A DNA stretch of 64,000 nucleotides from Fibrobacterales bacterium Fibro_02 (GCA_001603905.1 LVAE01000008.1:18709-82708), one strand, 5' to 3'; counted from the first letter of the stretch, positions 51,623 to 61,932 are shown. The notes: a model not told the origin generated them from the sequence alone. Program-made: numbers and translations.

Positions 51623-53043
51623 TGATTTCTGAGACTTTGATGCAGAAATTGAATGTGCAGGGCCTATGCGACGACTCCCGCCGCGTGAAGCCGAACGACT
51701 TGTTTTTTGCGATGCCGGGTGCCGAAGGCTTTGCCGTGAATGCGGTGGCGTCCGGTGCAGTTGCCGTGGTGAGTGAAGCGGTTGCTCCTGCTGAACTGAC
51801 CTCGAAATGGATTCAGGTGGCCGACGTGAAGGTTGCCCGTCAGGAATCGGCAAGGATTTTCTATAAGGATCCGTTTGCAAGACTGAATGCCCATGCGGTT
51901 ACCGGAACGAACGGAAAGACCACCAGCGCTTTCCTGATGGATGCGATGCTTACGGCGGCCGGCCACAAGGTGGCGCTTTTGGGAACCATCAAGAACAAGA
52001 TTGGTGACAAGTCGGTGCCGGCTACCCTTACGACTCCGGGGCTTTTGGATTTGTATGCGTTTGCCGCGAAGGCTGTTGATGCGGGCTGTACGGACTTGGT
52101 AATGGAAGCATCTTCGCATTCCCTGGATCAGGGCCGTATGGCGGGCGTGCTTTACAAGAGTGCGCTGTTCAGCAACCTGACGCAGGACCATCTCGATTAT
52201 CATAAGACGATGGACGCCTACTTTGAGGCAAAGAAACTTTTGTTTACGCGTTACCTTGCAAGCGATGGCGTTGCTGTCGTAAACATTGATGACGCGTACG
52301 GAAAGAAACTATACGATTCCCTAGCCGGGATAGGAGCGGACCGGAGGGTGGCTGTCTCGCGTCTAGGGGTCGTTGGTGCTACTGTGAAGCCCGAAGGGAC
52401 TATTGAAAATACTGAAGACGGACTCAAGCTGCGTCTGCCCGCCATTAGTGTGGACGTGTTTGAAACTCCGCTGTGCGGCGACTTTAACGTGGACAACGTG
52501 ATGCTAGTGCTTTCATGGGCGAAGGCGATTGGAATTGCTGAACCGGCAATGCGCAAGGCTCTCTCCGAAGTTCGCGTTCCGGGCCGTTTCGAAAAAGTCT
52601 GGAACAAGAATGGCCGCCACGTGATAGTGGATTACGCCCACACTCCCGACGCCCTCGAACGTGTCCTTACGACTGCCCGCAGCCTCTGCCGCGGCAAGCT
52701 TTCGTGTGTGTTTGGCTGCGGTGGAGACCGCGACAAGACCAAGCGTCCGATTATGGGTGCGATCGCCGAACGCCTCTCCGATAAGGCCTGGCTCACTTCG
52801 GACAATCCGCGTACCGAAAATCCGACGGACATCATCAACGATGTTCGTGCAGGTATGAAGACGGACAAGTTTAGCGTGGTCGAAAAGCGCGAAGAGGCAA
52901 TAGCCAAGGCTTGTGCGGAACTTAAGGATGGCGACTGGCTCGTGATTGCGGGCAAGGGCCACGAAGACTACCAGATTGTGGGTAAGACCAAACACCATTT
53001 TGATGACCGCGAAGAAGCGGTGAAGGCAATGGAAAATGTATAA
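51622..53043 (+). CDS. murE: UDP-MurNAc-tripeptide synthetase MurE
   Basis: ATG 51622 overlaps the ftsI stop by one base and replaces the track start; 473 aa. The ATP site is VTGTNGKTTSAFLMD. The DNPR motif (TSDNPRTENP) indicates meso-diaminopimelate as the added amino acid. It overlaps murF by 8 bp. Confidence 0.94.
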   Translation: MISETLMQKLNVQGLCDDSRRVKPNDLFFAMPGAEGFAVNAVASGAVAVVSEAVAPAELTSKWIQVADVKVARQESARIFYKDPFARLNAHAVTGTNGKTTSAFLMDAMLTAAGHKVALLGTIKNKIGDKSVPATLTTPGLLDLYAFAAKAVDAGCTDLVMEASSHSLDQGRMAGVLYKSALFSNLTQDHLDYHKTMDAYFEAKKLLFTRYLASDGVAVVNIDDAYGKKLYDSLAGIGADRRVAVSRLGVVGATVKPEGTIENTEDGLKLRLPAISVDVFETPLCGDFNVDNVMLVLSWAKAIGIAEPAMRKALSEVRVPGRFEKVWNKNGRHVIVDYAHTPDALERVLTTARSLCRGKLSCVFGCGGDRDKTKRPIMGAIAERLSDKAWLTSDNPRTENPTDIINDVRAGMKTDKFSVVEKREEAIAKACAELKDGDWLVIAGKGHEDYQIVGKTKHHFDDREEAVKAMENV

Positions 53044-54418
53044 GCTGGACTTGAAAATCAAGGAACTCTTGGAAATCCTCGAAACCTACTCGGTAGGCGT
53101 TGATGGCCGTACCAAGAACCGCAAGGTGAACCTTTGCATGGATTCCCGCGAACCTGCCAAGGGTGTTGTGTTTTGGCCGATTAAGGGCGCCCGATTTGAC
53201 GCCCACCAGTTTGTAACTCAAATGGAAAAGAATGGAGCATTGATGAGTGTCGTGAATGCTGATGCCGAAGGCATCGAAAACTTCAAGATGTATGCGCCCG
53301 TCGACGATACGACGAAAGCGCTCCTCAAACTCGCCAAGGGCTATCAGAAGAACTTTAAGGTAAAGAAGGTTGCTATTACGGGTAGCAACGGCAAGACCAC
53401 CACCAAGGAAATGGTGAAGGCCGTTCTTTCGCAGAAGTATAATACGCACGCCACCGCTGGTAACTTCAACAACCACATCGGTGTGCCCATGACGCTGTTT
53501 CAGCTCAAGCACAGCCACGAAGCGGCTGTCATTGAGATGGGCACGAGCGGCCCGGATGAAATCCGTCCGCTCTCGCTCGCAGTCGAGCCCGATGTCGCCG
53601 TGATTACCAACATCGGTGCCTCTCACCTGGAACGCCTCAAGGATTTGGACGGCGTGTTTGCCGAAAAGAAGACGATTGTCGCTGGCCTCAAGAAGAACGG
53701 CGTGCTCATTGTGAACGCCGATGACCCGCGCCTTTGCAAGTGCCGCAGCAATACCAGCTATAAGGTGGTGACCTTTGGCGTGAAGCGCGGCATCATCAAG
53801 CCCGAAAAGCTCGAATGGAGCGAAGACAACTGTGCCACTTTCTTTGTGGAACGCACCAAGTTCACGCTGAACGTGCCGGGTATCCATAACCTCTATAATG
53901 CCCTCGCCGCTATTGCCGTGGGCCTTCAGTTCCGCGTGCCGAAGGCTGAAATCGCGAAGGCTCTCGCCAATTTCCGTTCGACCAACATGCGTATGGAAAT
54001 CAAGAACGCAAACGGATTCAAGATCGTGTCGGACTGCTACAATGCCAATCCGTCTTCGACCAAGATGGCCTTGCAGACAATCGGCAATATGAAGGTGAAC
54101 CGCCGCATTGCCGTTCTGGGCGATATGCTGGAACTTGGTGCACAGACCGACGCCTTGCACCAGGAAATGGGTGCCATGGTGCCCGAAATGAATTTTGATA
54201 TGCTCCTGACCGTGGGCGAAAAGGCGAAACTTTATGTGAAGGGCGCAAAGTCCAAGGGCATGAAGGCTGCTCATCATTTTGCCTCTGTGCAGGAACTGAT
54301 CGACACCCTCACCGAAATCGTGTCCGAAGGTGACGTGCTTCTGATCAAGGGCAGCCGCGGTATGCACATGGAGACTGTGGTGGATGCCCTGCTCAAGCTG
54401 ACGAAGGTTAACGCATAG
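53036..54418 (+). CDS. murF: UDP-MurNAc-pentapeptide synthetase MurF
   Basis: 460 aa. ATP site ITGSNGKTTTKEMV; AGNFNNHIGVPMTLF and VSDCYNANPSSTKMAL are characteristic. It adds D-Ala-D-Ala to the UDP-MurNAc-tripeptide. In most dcw clusters mraY and murD follow; here ftsW follows directly. Confidence 0.94.
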   Translation: MYKLDLKIKELLEILETYSVGVDGRTKNRKVNLCMDSREPAKGVVFWPIKGARFDAHQFVTQMEKNGALMSVVNADAEGIENFKMYAPVDDTTKALLKLAKGYQKNFKVKKVAITGSNGKTTTKEMVKAVLSQKYNTHATAGNFNNHIGVPMTLFQLKHSHEAAVIEMGTSGPDEIRPLSLAVEPDVAVITNIGASHLERLKDLDGVFAEKKTIVAGLKKNGVLIVNADDPRLCKCRSNTSYKVVTFGVKRGIIKPEKLEWSEDNCATFFVERTKFTLNVPGIHNLYNALAAIAVGLQFRVPKAEIAKALANFRSTNMRMEIKNANGFKIVSDCYNANPSSTKMALQTIGNMKVNRRIAVLGDMLELGAQTDALHQEMGAMVPEMNFDMLLTVGEKAKLYVKGAKSKGMKAAHHFASVQELIDTLTEIVSEGDVLLIKGSRGMHMETVVDALLKLTKVNA

Positions 54419-54430
54419 GTTGTAGTGTAA

Positions 54431-55606
54431 ATGGAAAATACGGCAGCACATACCGGCATGAACAAGCTACTGCTTATTGCAGCGCTGTTGCTGATCTGTA
54501 TAGGTGTACCTATCATCTATACGGCGTCGTCGCATTTTGCCGTAGCCAAGGGCTTGCCTGCAGAATTCTACCTGCAGAAGCATGTGGTTAAGGTTGTGGC
54601 GGGACTTGCGCTGATGTTTATTTGTGCGCGATTTGTGGATTACCAGAATTGGGTGTGGCTTGGACGAGTCGCATTCGCGGTGGGTGTGGTTCTGACGATA
54701 GCGGCCCTGGTCAAGGGCGGTGCCGTTAAGGGCGCGAACCGTTGGATTTTTGGCATTCAGCCGTCCGAGATTATGAAGCTGGGGATGCTGATTTGCATTT
54801 GCTGGAAATTCTCGCAGGCGGGCGATAACATCAAGAGTATCGCGTGCACCCTGGTGCAGCCGGGAATATTCTTTGGAATCACGGCCTTGTTGCTTATTCT
54901 GCAGCCGAACTACTCGATGATCGTGATGCTTTCGCTCGTGGTGGTGTGCGTAATGATTACGGCGGGTGTGAACCTGAAATACCTCGCGATGGCGGCGGGC
55001 ACTTTGGCTCCGCTCGGCTTGATTATGCTGCTTGTGACGGGACACTCCAGTAAGCGTATCAATGCGTTCTTTGCTGACGAAGGAGAAATGGTCGCTTCCA
55101 ACTGGCAGGGTGACCACGCGTTGCAGGCTCTTGGAAATGGCGGATTCACGGGAACGGGATTTGGCATGGGCGTGCAAAAGCTTGGCTATTTGCCGGAAGC
55201 GCATAAGGACGTTATCTATGCAGTGGTGGGTGAGGAATTCGGCTTTGTCGGAACCTTTGTTCTGCTGGCCCTGTTTGCGATTCTTTTTGCGCAGGGATTC
55301 AAGATCGCGCGTCAGTCCTCGACCCGCTTTGGCAAGTATATGGCGGTCGCGTTCACCTATTCTCTGTTCTTCAACTTCCTGGTGCATGTCTGTGTTTGCG
55401 TGGGACTTTTCCCGATGACAGGTCAGCCGCTGCCGTTTATCACTTTCGGCGGTACGAACCTGATCTACAGCTGTGTCGTGGTTGGAATCTTGTTGAATAT
55501 CTCTAGGTCCAATACGGGCAAGATGATCAATGAACCTTATATGAGTGGCGCATCGTTGGAAAGTAGCGCTTATAGAAATGTTGATTTTACAAGGAGTGGC
55601 GTATGA
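54431..55606 (+). CDS. ftsW: Septal peptidoglycan glycosyltransferase FtsW (SEDS)
   Basis: 391 aa, about ten membrane helices. The SEDS motifs KGAVKGANRWI-like (GGAVKGANRWIFGIQPSEIMKLGML), WQGDHALQALGNGGFTGTGFG, LPEAHKDVIYAVVGEEFGFVG and GLFPMTGQPLPFITFGGTNL are present. It polymerises septal glycan with FtsI. ftsW rather than rodA is inferred from context. 4-bp overlap with murG. Confidence 0.93.
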   Translation: MENTAAHTGMNKLLLIAALLLICIGVPIIYTASSHFAVAKGLPAEFYLQKHVVKVVAGLALMFICARFVDYQNWVWLGRVAFAVGVVLTIAALVKGGAVKGANRWIFGIQPSEIMKLGMLICICWKFSQAGDNIKSIACTLVQPGIFFGITALLLILQPNYSMIVMLSLVVVCVMITAGVNLKYLAMAAGTLAPLGLIMLLVTGHSSKRINAFFADEGEMVASNWQGDHALQALGNGGFTGTGFGMGVQKLGYLPEAHKDVIYAVVGEEFGFVGTFVLLALFAILFAQGFKIARQSSTRFGKYMAVAFTYSLFFNFLVHVCVCVGLFPMTGQPLPFITFGGTNLIYSCVVVGILLNISRSNTGKMINEPYMSGASLESSAYRNVDFTRSGV

Positions 55607-56673
55607 AAAAGTTCCTTTTCGTATGTGGCGGTACCGGTGGCCATATTTTCCCAGCCGTAGCCATTGCAAATAGTCTGAAGAAGATGGGCGTGACCGATAT
55701 TACTTTCGCTGGTCGTAAGGATTCGATGGAAGAACGCCTCGTGGCCAAGGACTGGCCGTATGAATACATCTCGGCGGTTCCTCTGCATCGTGGCCCGTTC
55801 CTCAAGAACTTGGCGCTGCCCTTTAACCTTTCCAAGGCTCTGGTGCGTGCCAAGAGCGTCATCAAGAAGGTGAAACCCGATGTCGTCGTGGCGACGGGCG
55901 GTTACGTGTCGCTCCCGATCGTGCTTGCCGCAGGGACTGCTGGCATTCCCGTCTATCTGCAGGAACAGAATGCGGTGGCGGGCGTGGCGAACAAGGTGGG
56001 TTCCCGCTATGCGAAGACCATCTTTGTAACCTCCGAATCGGCATCCAAGTTTTTCCCTGCAGAAAAGTGCATGATTTTTGGAAACCCCGTTCGTGAACTT
56101 CCCGCGGAAGGTTCCATGGCTCGCCCTGCTGAATTTGCTCCGGGCAAGAAGGCCGTGTTTATCGTGGGTGGTTCGCAGGGCGCCGTCGGTATCAACAACA
56201 AGATTGAAGAGAGCATCAAGACGATTGCCGCTCGCGACGACGTTTCTGTCGTGTGGCAGGTGGGTGTCAAGAATGTGGAATCCATCAGTGAACGCGTGGG
56301 TAATGTGCCGAACGTGGCAATCCGCGGCTTCTTGGATGGAATTTATGCCTACATGATGCATGCCGATTTGATTATCAGCCGTGCAGGCGCTTCGGCTCTT
56401 GCCGAAATCCTTGCCTTCGGCAAGCCCTCCATTTTGCTTCCGTTCCCGCATGCGACGGCGAACCATCAGGAATTCAACGCCCGCGTTGTTGAAAAGGCGG
56501 GCGCAGCCCTTGTGGAACTCGATGCCGAAGAAAATCACCTGTGGGAAAAGGTGGAACAGCTCCTGGGCAACGAAACCCGTTTAAATGCGATGGCCGATGC
56601 GGCGAAGAAGTTGGGAATGCCCGATGCCGCTGACCAGATTGCGAAAGTGATCCTCTCAAAGGAGAATGGTTAA
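55603..56673 (+). CDS. murG: UDP-GlcNAc:lipid I transferase MurG
   Basis: 356 aa GT28 enzyme. VCGGTGGHIFPAVAIANSL, VATGGYVSLPIVLAA, QEQNAVAGVANK, VGGSQGAVGIN and SRAGASALAEILAFGKPSILLPFPHA are all intact. It makes lipid II from lipid I at the inner membrane. Confidence 0.95.
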   Translation: MKKFLFVCGGTGGHIFPAVAIANSLKKMGVTDITFAGRKDSMEERLVAKDWPYEYISAVPLHRGPFLKNLALPFNLSKALVRAKSVIKKVKPDVVVATGGYVSLPIVLAAGTAGIPVYLQEQNAVAGVANKVGSRYAKTIFVTSESASKFFPAEKCMIFGNPVRELPAEGSMARPAEFAPGKKAVFIVGGSQGAVGINNKIEESIKTIAARDDVSVVWQVGVKNVESISERVGNVPNVAIRGFLDGIYAYMMHADLIISRAGASALAEILAFGKPSILLPFPHATANHQEFNARVVEKAGAALVELDAEENHLWEKVEQLLGNETRLNAMADAAKKLGMPDAADQIAKVILSKENG

Positions 56674-58055
56674 TGCAGATTAATGATTGCAAGCGTGTCC
56701 GCAAGCTTCACTTTGTCGGTATCGGCGGTGCGGGAATGTCCGGCATTGCCGAGGTGCTCCATGCGAATGGCTTTGTCGTGAGCGGTTCCGACACGGGCGA
56801 AAGTGCCGTGATCGATTACCTCAAGGGTCTTGGAATTCGCGTGTTCTCGAAGCACGAGGCTTCCAATGTCGAAGGTACTGACCTTGTGGTCTATTCTTCT
56901 GCGGTTCCGCACGATAATCCGGAACTGGTTGAAGCTCACAACCGCCGTATTCCGGTGATTCGCCGTGCCGAAATGCTCGGTGAACTCATGCGCATGAAGT
57001 ATACGCTTTCGATTGCCGGTACGCACGGCAAGACGACGACCACGTCTATCGTGGGCCAGATTTGGGAAGAAGCCGGCCTTGACCCGACCATTATCGTGGG
57101 CGGTGTAGTCAAGGGTAAGGGCAGCGGCGCTAAGGTCGGTAAGGGTGACTACCTGATTGCCGAAAGTGACGAATTCGACCGCAGCTTCCTTTCGATGATG
57201 CCGTCTTCTGCAATCATCACGAACATTGACGCCGACCACTTGGACACTTACGAAAATATCGAAGATATCAAGGATGCTTTCGTCCAGTTCGCGAACAAGA
57301 TTCCGTTCTACGGTCAGGTGATTGTCTGCCTCGACGATCCGAACGTGCAGCAGATCCTGGCACGCCTCAAGAAGCCGGTGATTACCTACGGCTTTACGCG
57401 TCAGGCCAAGTATCGTGTCGATAATCTCCGTTTTGAAAAGGGCTACCCCGTATTTGAAATTTTGAATGATGGCGAAAGCTTGGGCGAATTCAAGCTCCAG
57501 ATTCCTGGCCGTCACAATGTGCTGAATGCGACTGCCGCCGTGGCGCTCGCGATCGAAGAGGGTATCTCTGCCGATGTCACCCGCAAGGCCTGTGCCGAAT
57601 TCGAAGGTGTCAAGCGCCGTTTCGAATTCATCGGCGAAAAGAACGATATCCTGGTGTTCGACGACTACGCGCACCATCCGACCGAAGCGACGGCGACCCT
57701 GCTCGGTTTCCGCGATGCTTTCCCGGACCGCCGCATTATCGTGGCTTTCCAGCCGCACCTGTTTACGCGTACCCGCGACCAGCATGATGCTTTCGGCGGT
57801 GCATTTGCCAACTGCGATGTCCTCTTGGCTACTGATATTTATCCGGCCCGCGAAAAGCCCATCGAGGGCGTGACCGGTGCGCTGGTGGCAAACAGCGCGA
57901 CGGACCGCGGGCATCGCGATGCCCGCTTCGTGGGCGACCAGCTGAACCTGCTCCCGATTCTTAAGAAAGAACTTAAGCCGGGTGACGTCGTGGTCCTCAT
58001 GGGTGCCGGCAACATCTGGAAACTCGGTGAGCGCATTCTCAAGGAATGCATCTAG
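56673..58055 (+). CDS. murC: UDP-MurNAc-L-alanine ligase MurC
   Basis: 460 aa. HFVGIGGAGMSGIAEVL, ATP site IAGTHGKTTTTSIVG, ESDEFDRSFL, and DDYAHHPTEATATLLGF are diagnostic of MurC. One-base overlap with murG. Confidence 0.95.
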   Translation: MQINDCKRVRKLHFVGIGGAGMSGIAEVLHANGFVVSGSDTGESAVIDYLKGLGIRVFSKHEASNVEGTDLVVYSSAVPHDNPELVEAHNRRIPVIRRAEMLGELMRMKYTLSIAGTHGKTTTTSIVGQIWEEAGLDPTIIVGGVVKGKGSGAKVGKGDYLIAESDEFDRSFLSMMPSSAIITNIDADHLDTYENIEDIKDAFVQFANKIPFYGQVIVCLDDPNVQQILARLKKPVITYGFTRQAKYRVDNLRFEKGYPVFEILNDGESLGEFKLQIPGRHNVLNATAAVALAIEEGISADVTRKACAEFEGVKRRFEFIGEKNDILVFDDYAHHPTEATATLLGFRDAFPDRRIIVAFQPHLFTRTRDQHDAFGGAFANCDVLLATDIYPAREKPIEGVTGALVANSATDRGHRDARFVGDQLNLLPILKKELKPGDVVVLMGAGNIWKLGERILKECI

Positions 58056-58064
58056 GAGATTGGA

Positions 58065-58907
58065 TTGAAGGAACGTAGTACCACATTGTTTGGCCGCCGC
58101 ATCGGCACCAACGAACGCCAGCGAAGGGAAGAACGTGCTCGCAAGTTGAAGCACGCCTTTGGCTGCGTGTGGTGCTGGTTCAAGCGCCGGGGCTGGATAT
58201 TCGGCGTGGTGCTTGCGGTGCTTGCGTTCCTTGCGATTCACAACCGCTTCTATTTGCAGCGCTTCAATCCGCTGGAACTGCGCTACTTGCAGTATGTGGA
58301 AATTGAAGGCAATCGTATGCTTTCGTGGGAAGATGTGATGCAGAATGCACAGGTGGAAACGGGAATGCGGATGTCCGAGCTGAACGAGGATTCCGTAGCG
58401 GCCGCCCTAACACAGCTTCCGCTGATCCTTTCGGTCAGTGTCGAAAAGAAGTTCCCTTCTTCGCTGTACATCAAGTTGCAAGAGGCGACTCCCGTGTTGA
58501 CCGTGCTCGAAGGTGGCAAGGCGACCATCTATTCGGAAAAGGGCCTCCCGCTTCCGTATTCTGTGGCGACCGCCATGCGGCTCCCGGTGCTGGAAGTAGA
58601 TGCGCTCGACAAGGTTAAGATGATGTCGCAGTTCTTGCTTACTATGCGGAATGCAGACCGCGAACTCTACGATAGGGTCTCGCAGTTGACGTGGTCCGAA
58701 GGTGATGCCGCGATAAAGGTTTTCTTCAGGGATGTGGGCTTTGTGGCCCTGTTCCCTGCAAAGAATTGGAATAAGGATATGTTTGTCTTGTATAAGGCCG
58801 TCGAAAATGGATTTGCTACCGATTTGCGGTGTGCAGGAGAACTCGATATGAGATTTTCGGGGTTTGCGTACGTAAGGAATTATGATAAGAGGTGCGTCAA
58901 TGGATGA
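58065..58907 (+). CDS. ftsQ: Cell division protein FtsQ
   Basis: 280 aa from TTG 58065, with AGGAG 6 nt upstream. Cytoplasmic basic N-terminus, one membrane helix (IFGVVLAVLAFLAIHNRFYL), a POTRA domain (LRYLQYVEIEGNRMLSWEDVMQNA) and a beta domain. It recruits FtsL/FtsB to the divisome. It lies directly before ftsA, the usual place; murB and ddl are not between. Confidence 0.85.
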   Translation: MKERSTTLFGRRIGTNERQRREERARKLKHAFGCVWCWFKRRGWIFGVVLAVLAFLAIHNRFYLQRFNPLELRYLQYVEIEGNRMLSWEDVMQNAQVETGMRMSELNEDSVAAALTQLPLILSVSVEKKFPSSLYIKLQEATPVLTVLEGGKATIYSEKGLPLPYSVATAMRLPVLEVDALDKVKMMSQFLLTMRNADRELYDRVSQLTWSEGDAAIKVFFRDVGFVALFPAKNWNKDMFVLYKAVENGFATDLRCAGELDMRFSGFAYVRNYDKRCVNG

Positions 58908-60144
58908 CAGTAAACAGGAAAAGAGAAAAGAAGAATACATCTTCGGTCTTGACATCGGGGCTTCGAAGCTGAACCTGTTCGTAGGCATTTCGGAAGGCGA
59001 AAATGTCCGTGTTGTGGAATGCGGCGATTTCCCTCTCAAGAATGCGGACGAATTTGACTCGGTGGTGGAAACCCTCCAGCAGGCGGTCCAGGTAATCGAA
59101 AACTCGACGCGAGTCGATGTCCGCGATGTCTACGTGGGCATTGCCGGCAAGCACGTCCGCTCCTACAGTTTCCAGGGAATCGTGACGCTCCCGACGGGCG
59201 AAGTTCGCGAAGAGGATATCGACAATGTGCAGCGCCAGGCTAGCACGGTGCCGCCTTCCGCAGGCGAAATCATCCATGTATTCCCGGGCGAATACTCTTT
59301 GGACGAAGAAGAACATATCCGCAATCCCAAGGGCCGTTCGGGCCGTCGCCTGGGCGTCGAGGTCCAGGTGGTGACCGCTCGCCAGAACGCCATGCAGAAC
59401 CTGGGCAAGATTATCAATCGCGCCGGTCTCAATGTGGCTGGGTTCGTGCTGGAGCCTCTTGCCTCCGCAAGCTCTGTCCTTACCGACGACGAACGCGAAC
59501 TGGGTGTTGCCCTGATTGACTTTGGTGCGGGAACGGCGGATGTTGCCGTATTCGTGAATGACTCCGTGCGCTTTACGACCTCCATTGACTATGCCGGAAA
59601 CGTCATCACGAGTGATATCAGCCGCTGCCTCAATGTCCCGATTTCTCTTTCGAAGGCCGAAGAGATCAAGAAGAAGTACGGAACATGCACCATTAATAAT
59701 TTGATTGAGGACGAAACGTTCCCGGTCCCCGCAGTCGGTAACCGTGGCGACGTCCAGTGCTCTCGCAAGTTGCTTGCGAACATCATTACGGCACGCGTGG
59801 AAGAAATTTTCAAGTTGCTGAATGAAGAACTTAAAAAATGCCAGGTCGATACCATTATCAACGGTGGTATTGTCCTGACAGGTGGCTGCTGCGCCTTGGA
59901 AGGTATCGAGGACGTTGCGTGCAGGGTGTTCAAGAAGCCCGTCCGCATCGGTCGTCCCAAGGGCATGAGCGGCATTCAGGAAGCCTATCAGAATCCGTCG
60001 TATGCGACCGGTATCGGCCTCCTGTACTATGCGAACAAGCAGCACCGCGAAAAGAAGAGAAACGAGACAAGCAAGATGCAGATCCCGGATACAGTCAAGA
60101 AGGGATTCCAGCATTTCCTTGAAATCGTCAGGAAGTATTTATAA
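58900..60144 (+). CDS. ftsA: Cell division protein FtsA
   Basis: ATG 58900 with AAGAGG 7 nt upstream is preferred to ATG 58882; 414 aa. Actin-like ATPase motifs: FGLDIGASKLNLFVG, GVALIDFGAGTADVAVFVND and GGIVLTGGCCALEGIEDVA. The C-terminal amphipathic helix (VKKGFQHFLEIVRKYL) fits the membrane-targeting sequence that tethers FtsZ. Confidence 0.94.
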   Translation: MDDSKQEKRKEEYIFGLDIGASKLNLFVGISEGENVRVVECGDFPLKNADEFDSVVETLQQAVQVIENSTRVDVRDVYVGIAGKHVRSYSFQGIVTLPTGEVREEDIDNVQRQASTVPPSAGEIIHVFPGEYSLDEEEHIRNPKGRSGRRLGVEVQVVTARQNAMQNLGKIINRAGLNVAGFVLEPLASASSVLTDDERELGVALIDFGAGTADVAVFVNDSVRFTTSIDYAGNVITSDISRCLNVPISLSKAEEIKKKYGTCTINNLIEDETFPVPAVGNRGDVQCSRKLLANIITARVEEIFKLLNEELKKCQVDTIINGGIVLTGGCCALEGIEDVACRVFKKPVRIGRPKGMSGIQEAYQNPSYATGIGLLYYANKQHREKKRNETSKMQIPDTVKKGFQHFLEIVRKYL

Positions 60145-60180
60145 CAACAACCAACACTCACTACCAGGGAGATAATTAAC

Positions 60181-61839
60181 ATGAGTGAAATCGACAACTT
60201 CAACTTCGAAGTAAAGTCTCGCATTATGGGCGAGGTTCCATCCTACAACAATGCCAAGGTCAAAGTGTTCGGCGTCGGCGGTGCTGGTGGAAACACCGTG
60301 AATCGCATGAAGGACATGAACATCGAGGGAGTAGAATACTACGCCGTGAATACGGACTCTATGGCCCTTGACCAGAGCAAGGCTGATCATACCATCCAGA
60401 TCGGTGACAAGGCTACTCGTGGCCTGGGCGCCGGCATGGATCCTGAAATGGGTCGCAAGGCTGCCGAAGAATGCCTTGACCAGTTCAAGGAAGCCATGAA
60501 GGATTCCGACATGGTGTTCATTGCTGCCGGTATGGGCGGCGGTACCGGTACGGGTGCTGCTCCTGTCGTTGCCAGCGTGGCACGCGAACTCGGTATCCTC
60601 ACGGTTGCCGTGGTGACCAAGCCGTTCCGTTGGGAAGGTAATGCACGTTCTTCGATTGCTCAGTCCGGTATTGCAGCTCTCCGCGAATGCGTCGACACGA
60701 TCATCGTTGTCGAAAACAAGAAGTTGCTCGGTCTCCTCCAGGCCTCTAACCAGAAGGCTACCATGGAAGAAGCCTTCAAGATGGCTGACGAAATTCTCGG
60801 CAACGCCGTCAAGAGCATCTGCGGCATCATGTTCCACCATGGCCTTGTCCATGTGGACTTCGCCGATATCCGCAAGGTCATGCTGAAGGGCGGCACCGCT
60901 CTGATGGGTACAGGCTATGCCCAGGGTGAAAACCGCGGTATCATGGCTGCCGATATGGCTCTGGCCTCTCCGCTTCTCGAAGATATCAATATCGAAGGCG
61001 CTTCGGGCGTGCTCGTGAACGTGGCTCACGGCGAGAACTACTCCTTGCTCGAACATAACGATGCCATGGAGCACATCTACGAAAAGGTGGGTGAAGAAAA
61101 CAACCCGAACATCATCGTTGGCGATATTACCGATCCGACCCTTGGCGACAAGGTTTGCATCACGATCATCGCTACGGGTTGCGGTGGATCTTCTAATAAG
61201 ACCGTTACGAGCCGCGTGAACGTGGGTGCTCTTCCGTCCAGCTTCATTCCTCGTCCCACGATTCAGATGAATACTCCGGCTCAGGCAAATCCGTATGCCC
61301 AGGTGAACGTTGCCCCGACGGCTTCGGCTGCTCCTGCCGTTCAGCAGGCAACTCCGCGTCCGACCAGCGTGAACTTCTTCGCACAGCTCCAGGCGCAGAC
61401 TCAGGTGCAGTCGCAGGTTCAGGCCCCGGCCCAGCCGCAGGCTGAAATGACCGCTTCGATTCCGTCCATCACGGAAACGCAGGTGGTTCGTTCGATCAAT
61501 GCAGCCATGTTCAGCTCCCCGGATTTTAACGCGACTGCTCCTGCCGAAGAAGAAGTGGTTGCCCAGGGTTCCGATACCGCTGAATTTTCTGCTGTGGCCG
61601 ATGAAGACCGTATGAACGGTGGCCGTGGTGGCGTGGAAACCAACAACGTTGGTCTCGAAACTGCAACCTTCACTGCCCAGAATGAATTCGACATGCCTGC
61701 CTACGCCCGTCAGGGTGCTACGATGGAACCGGCCATGGCCGCAGCTTCTCGCAGCGAAACAGAAACGGAACGCGGCGAAGTGGACTACCTCCAGCCCGCT
61801 TGGCTCCGTAACGCTCAAGGCAGCATGAACAACTTCTAA
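60181..61839 (+). CDS. ftsZ: Cell division GTPase FtsZ with long C-terminal linker
   Basis: 552 aa, against about 380-400 for most FtsZ. GTPase domain: FGVGGAGGNTVNRM, the tubulin signature GGGTGTG (about 119-125) and GDKVCITIIATG. After about residue 345 there is a disordered linker of roughly 185 residues rich in Gln, Ala, Pro and Val, then the conserved C-terminal peptide VDYLQPAWLRNAQG that binds FtsA/ZipA-type partners. It starts 37 nt after ftsA and ends the dcw operon. Confidence 0.95.
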   Translation: MSEIDNFNFEVKSRIMGEVPSYNNAKVKVFGVGGAGGNTVNRMKDMNIEGVEYYAVNTDSMALDQSKADHTIQIGDKATRGLGAGMDPEMGRKAAEECLDQFKEAMKDSDMVFIAAGMGGGTGTGAAPVVASVARELGILTVAVVTKPFRWEGNARSSIAQSGIAALRECVDTIIVVENKKLLGLLQASNQKATMEEAFKMADEILGNAVKSICGIMFHHGLVHVDFADIRKVMLKGGTALMGTGYAQGENRGIMAADMALASPLLEDINIEGASGVLVNVAHGENYSLLEHNDAMEHIYEKVGEENNPNIIVGDITDPTLGDKVCITIIATGCGGSSNKTVTSRVNVGALPSSFIPRPTIQMNTPAQANPYAQVNVAPTASAAPAVQQATPRPTSVNFFAQLQAQTQVQSQVQAPAQPQAEMTASIPSITETQVVRSINAAMFSSPDFNATAPAEEEVVAQGSDTAEFSAVADEDRMNGGRGGVETNNVGLETATFTAQNEFDMPAYARQGATMEPAMAAASRSETETERGEVDYLQPAWLRNAQGSMNNF

Positions 61840-61932
61840 TATGCGCTTGCTGATAAATTCGGCGAAAATATCTACGGGACTCACGTCTCGGTAGGTTTCG
61901 CTGGAATTCTCCAAGAAAATCACACACACAAC

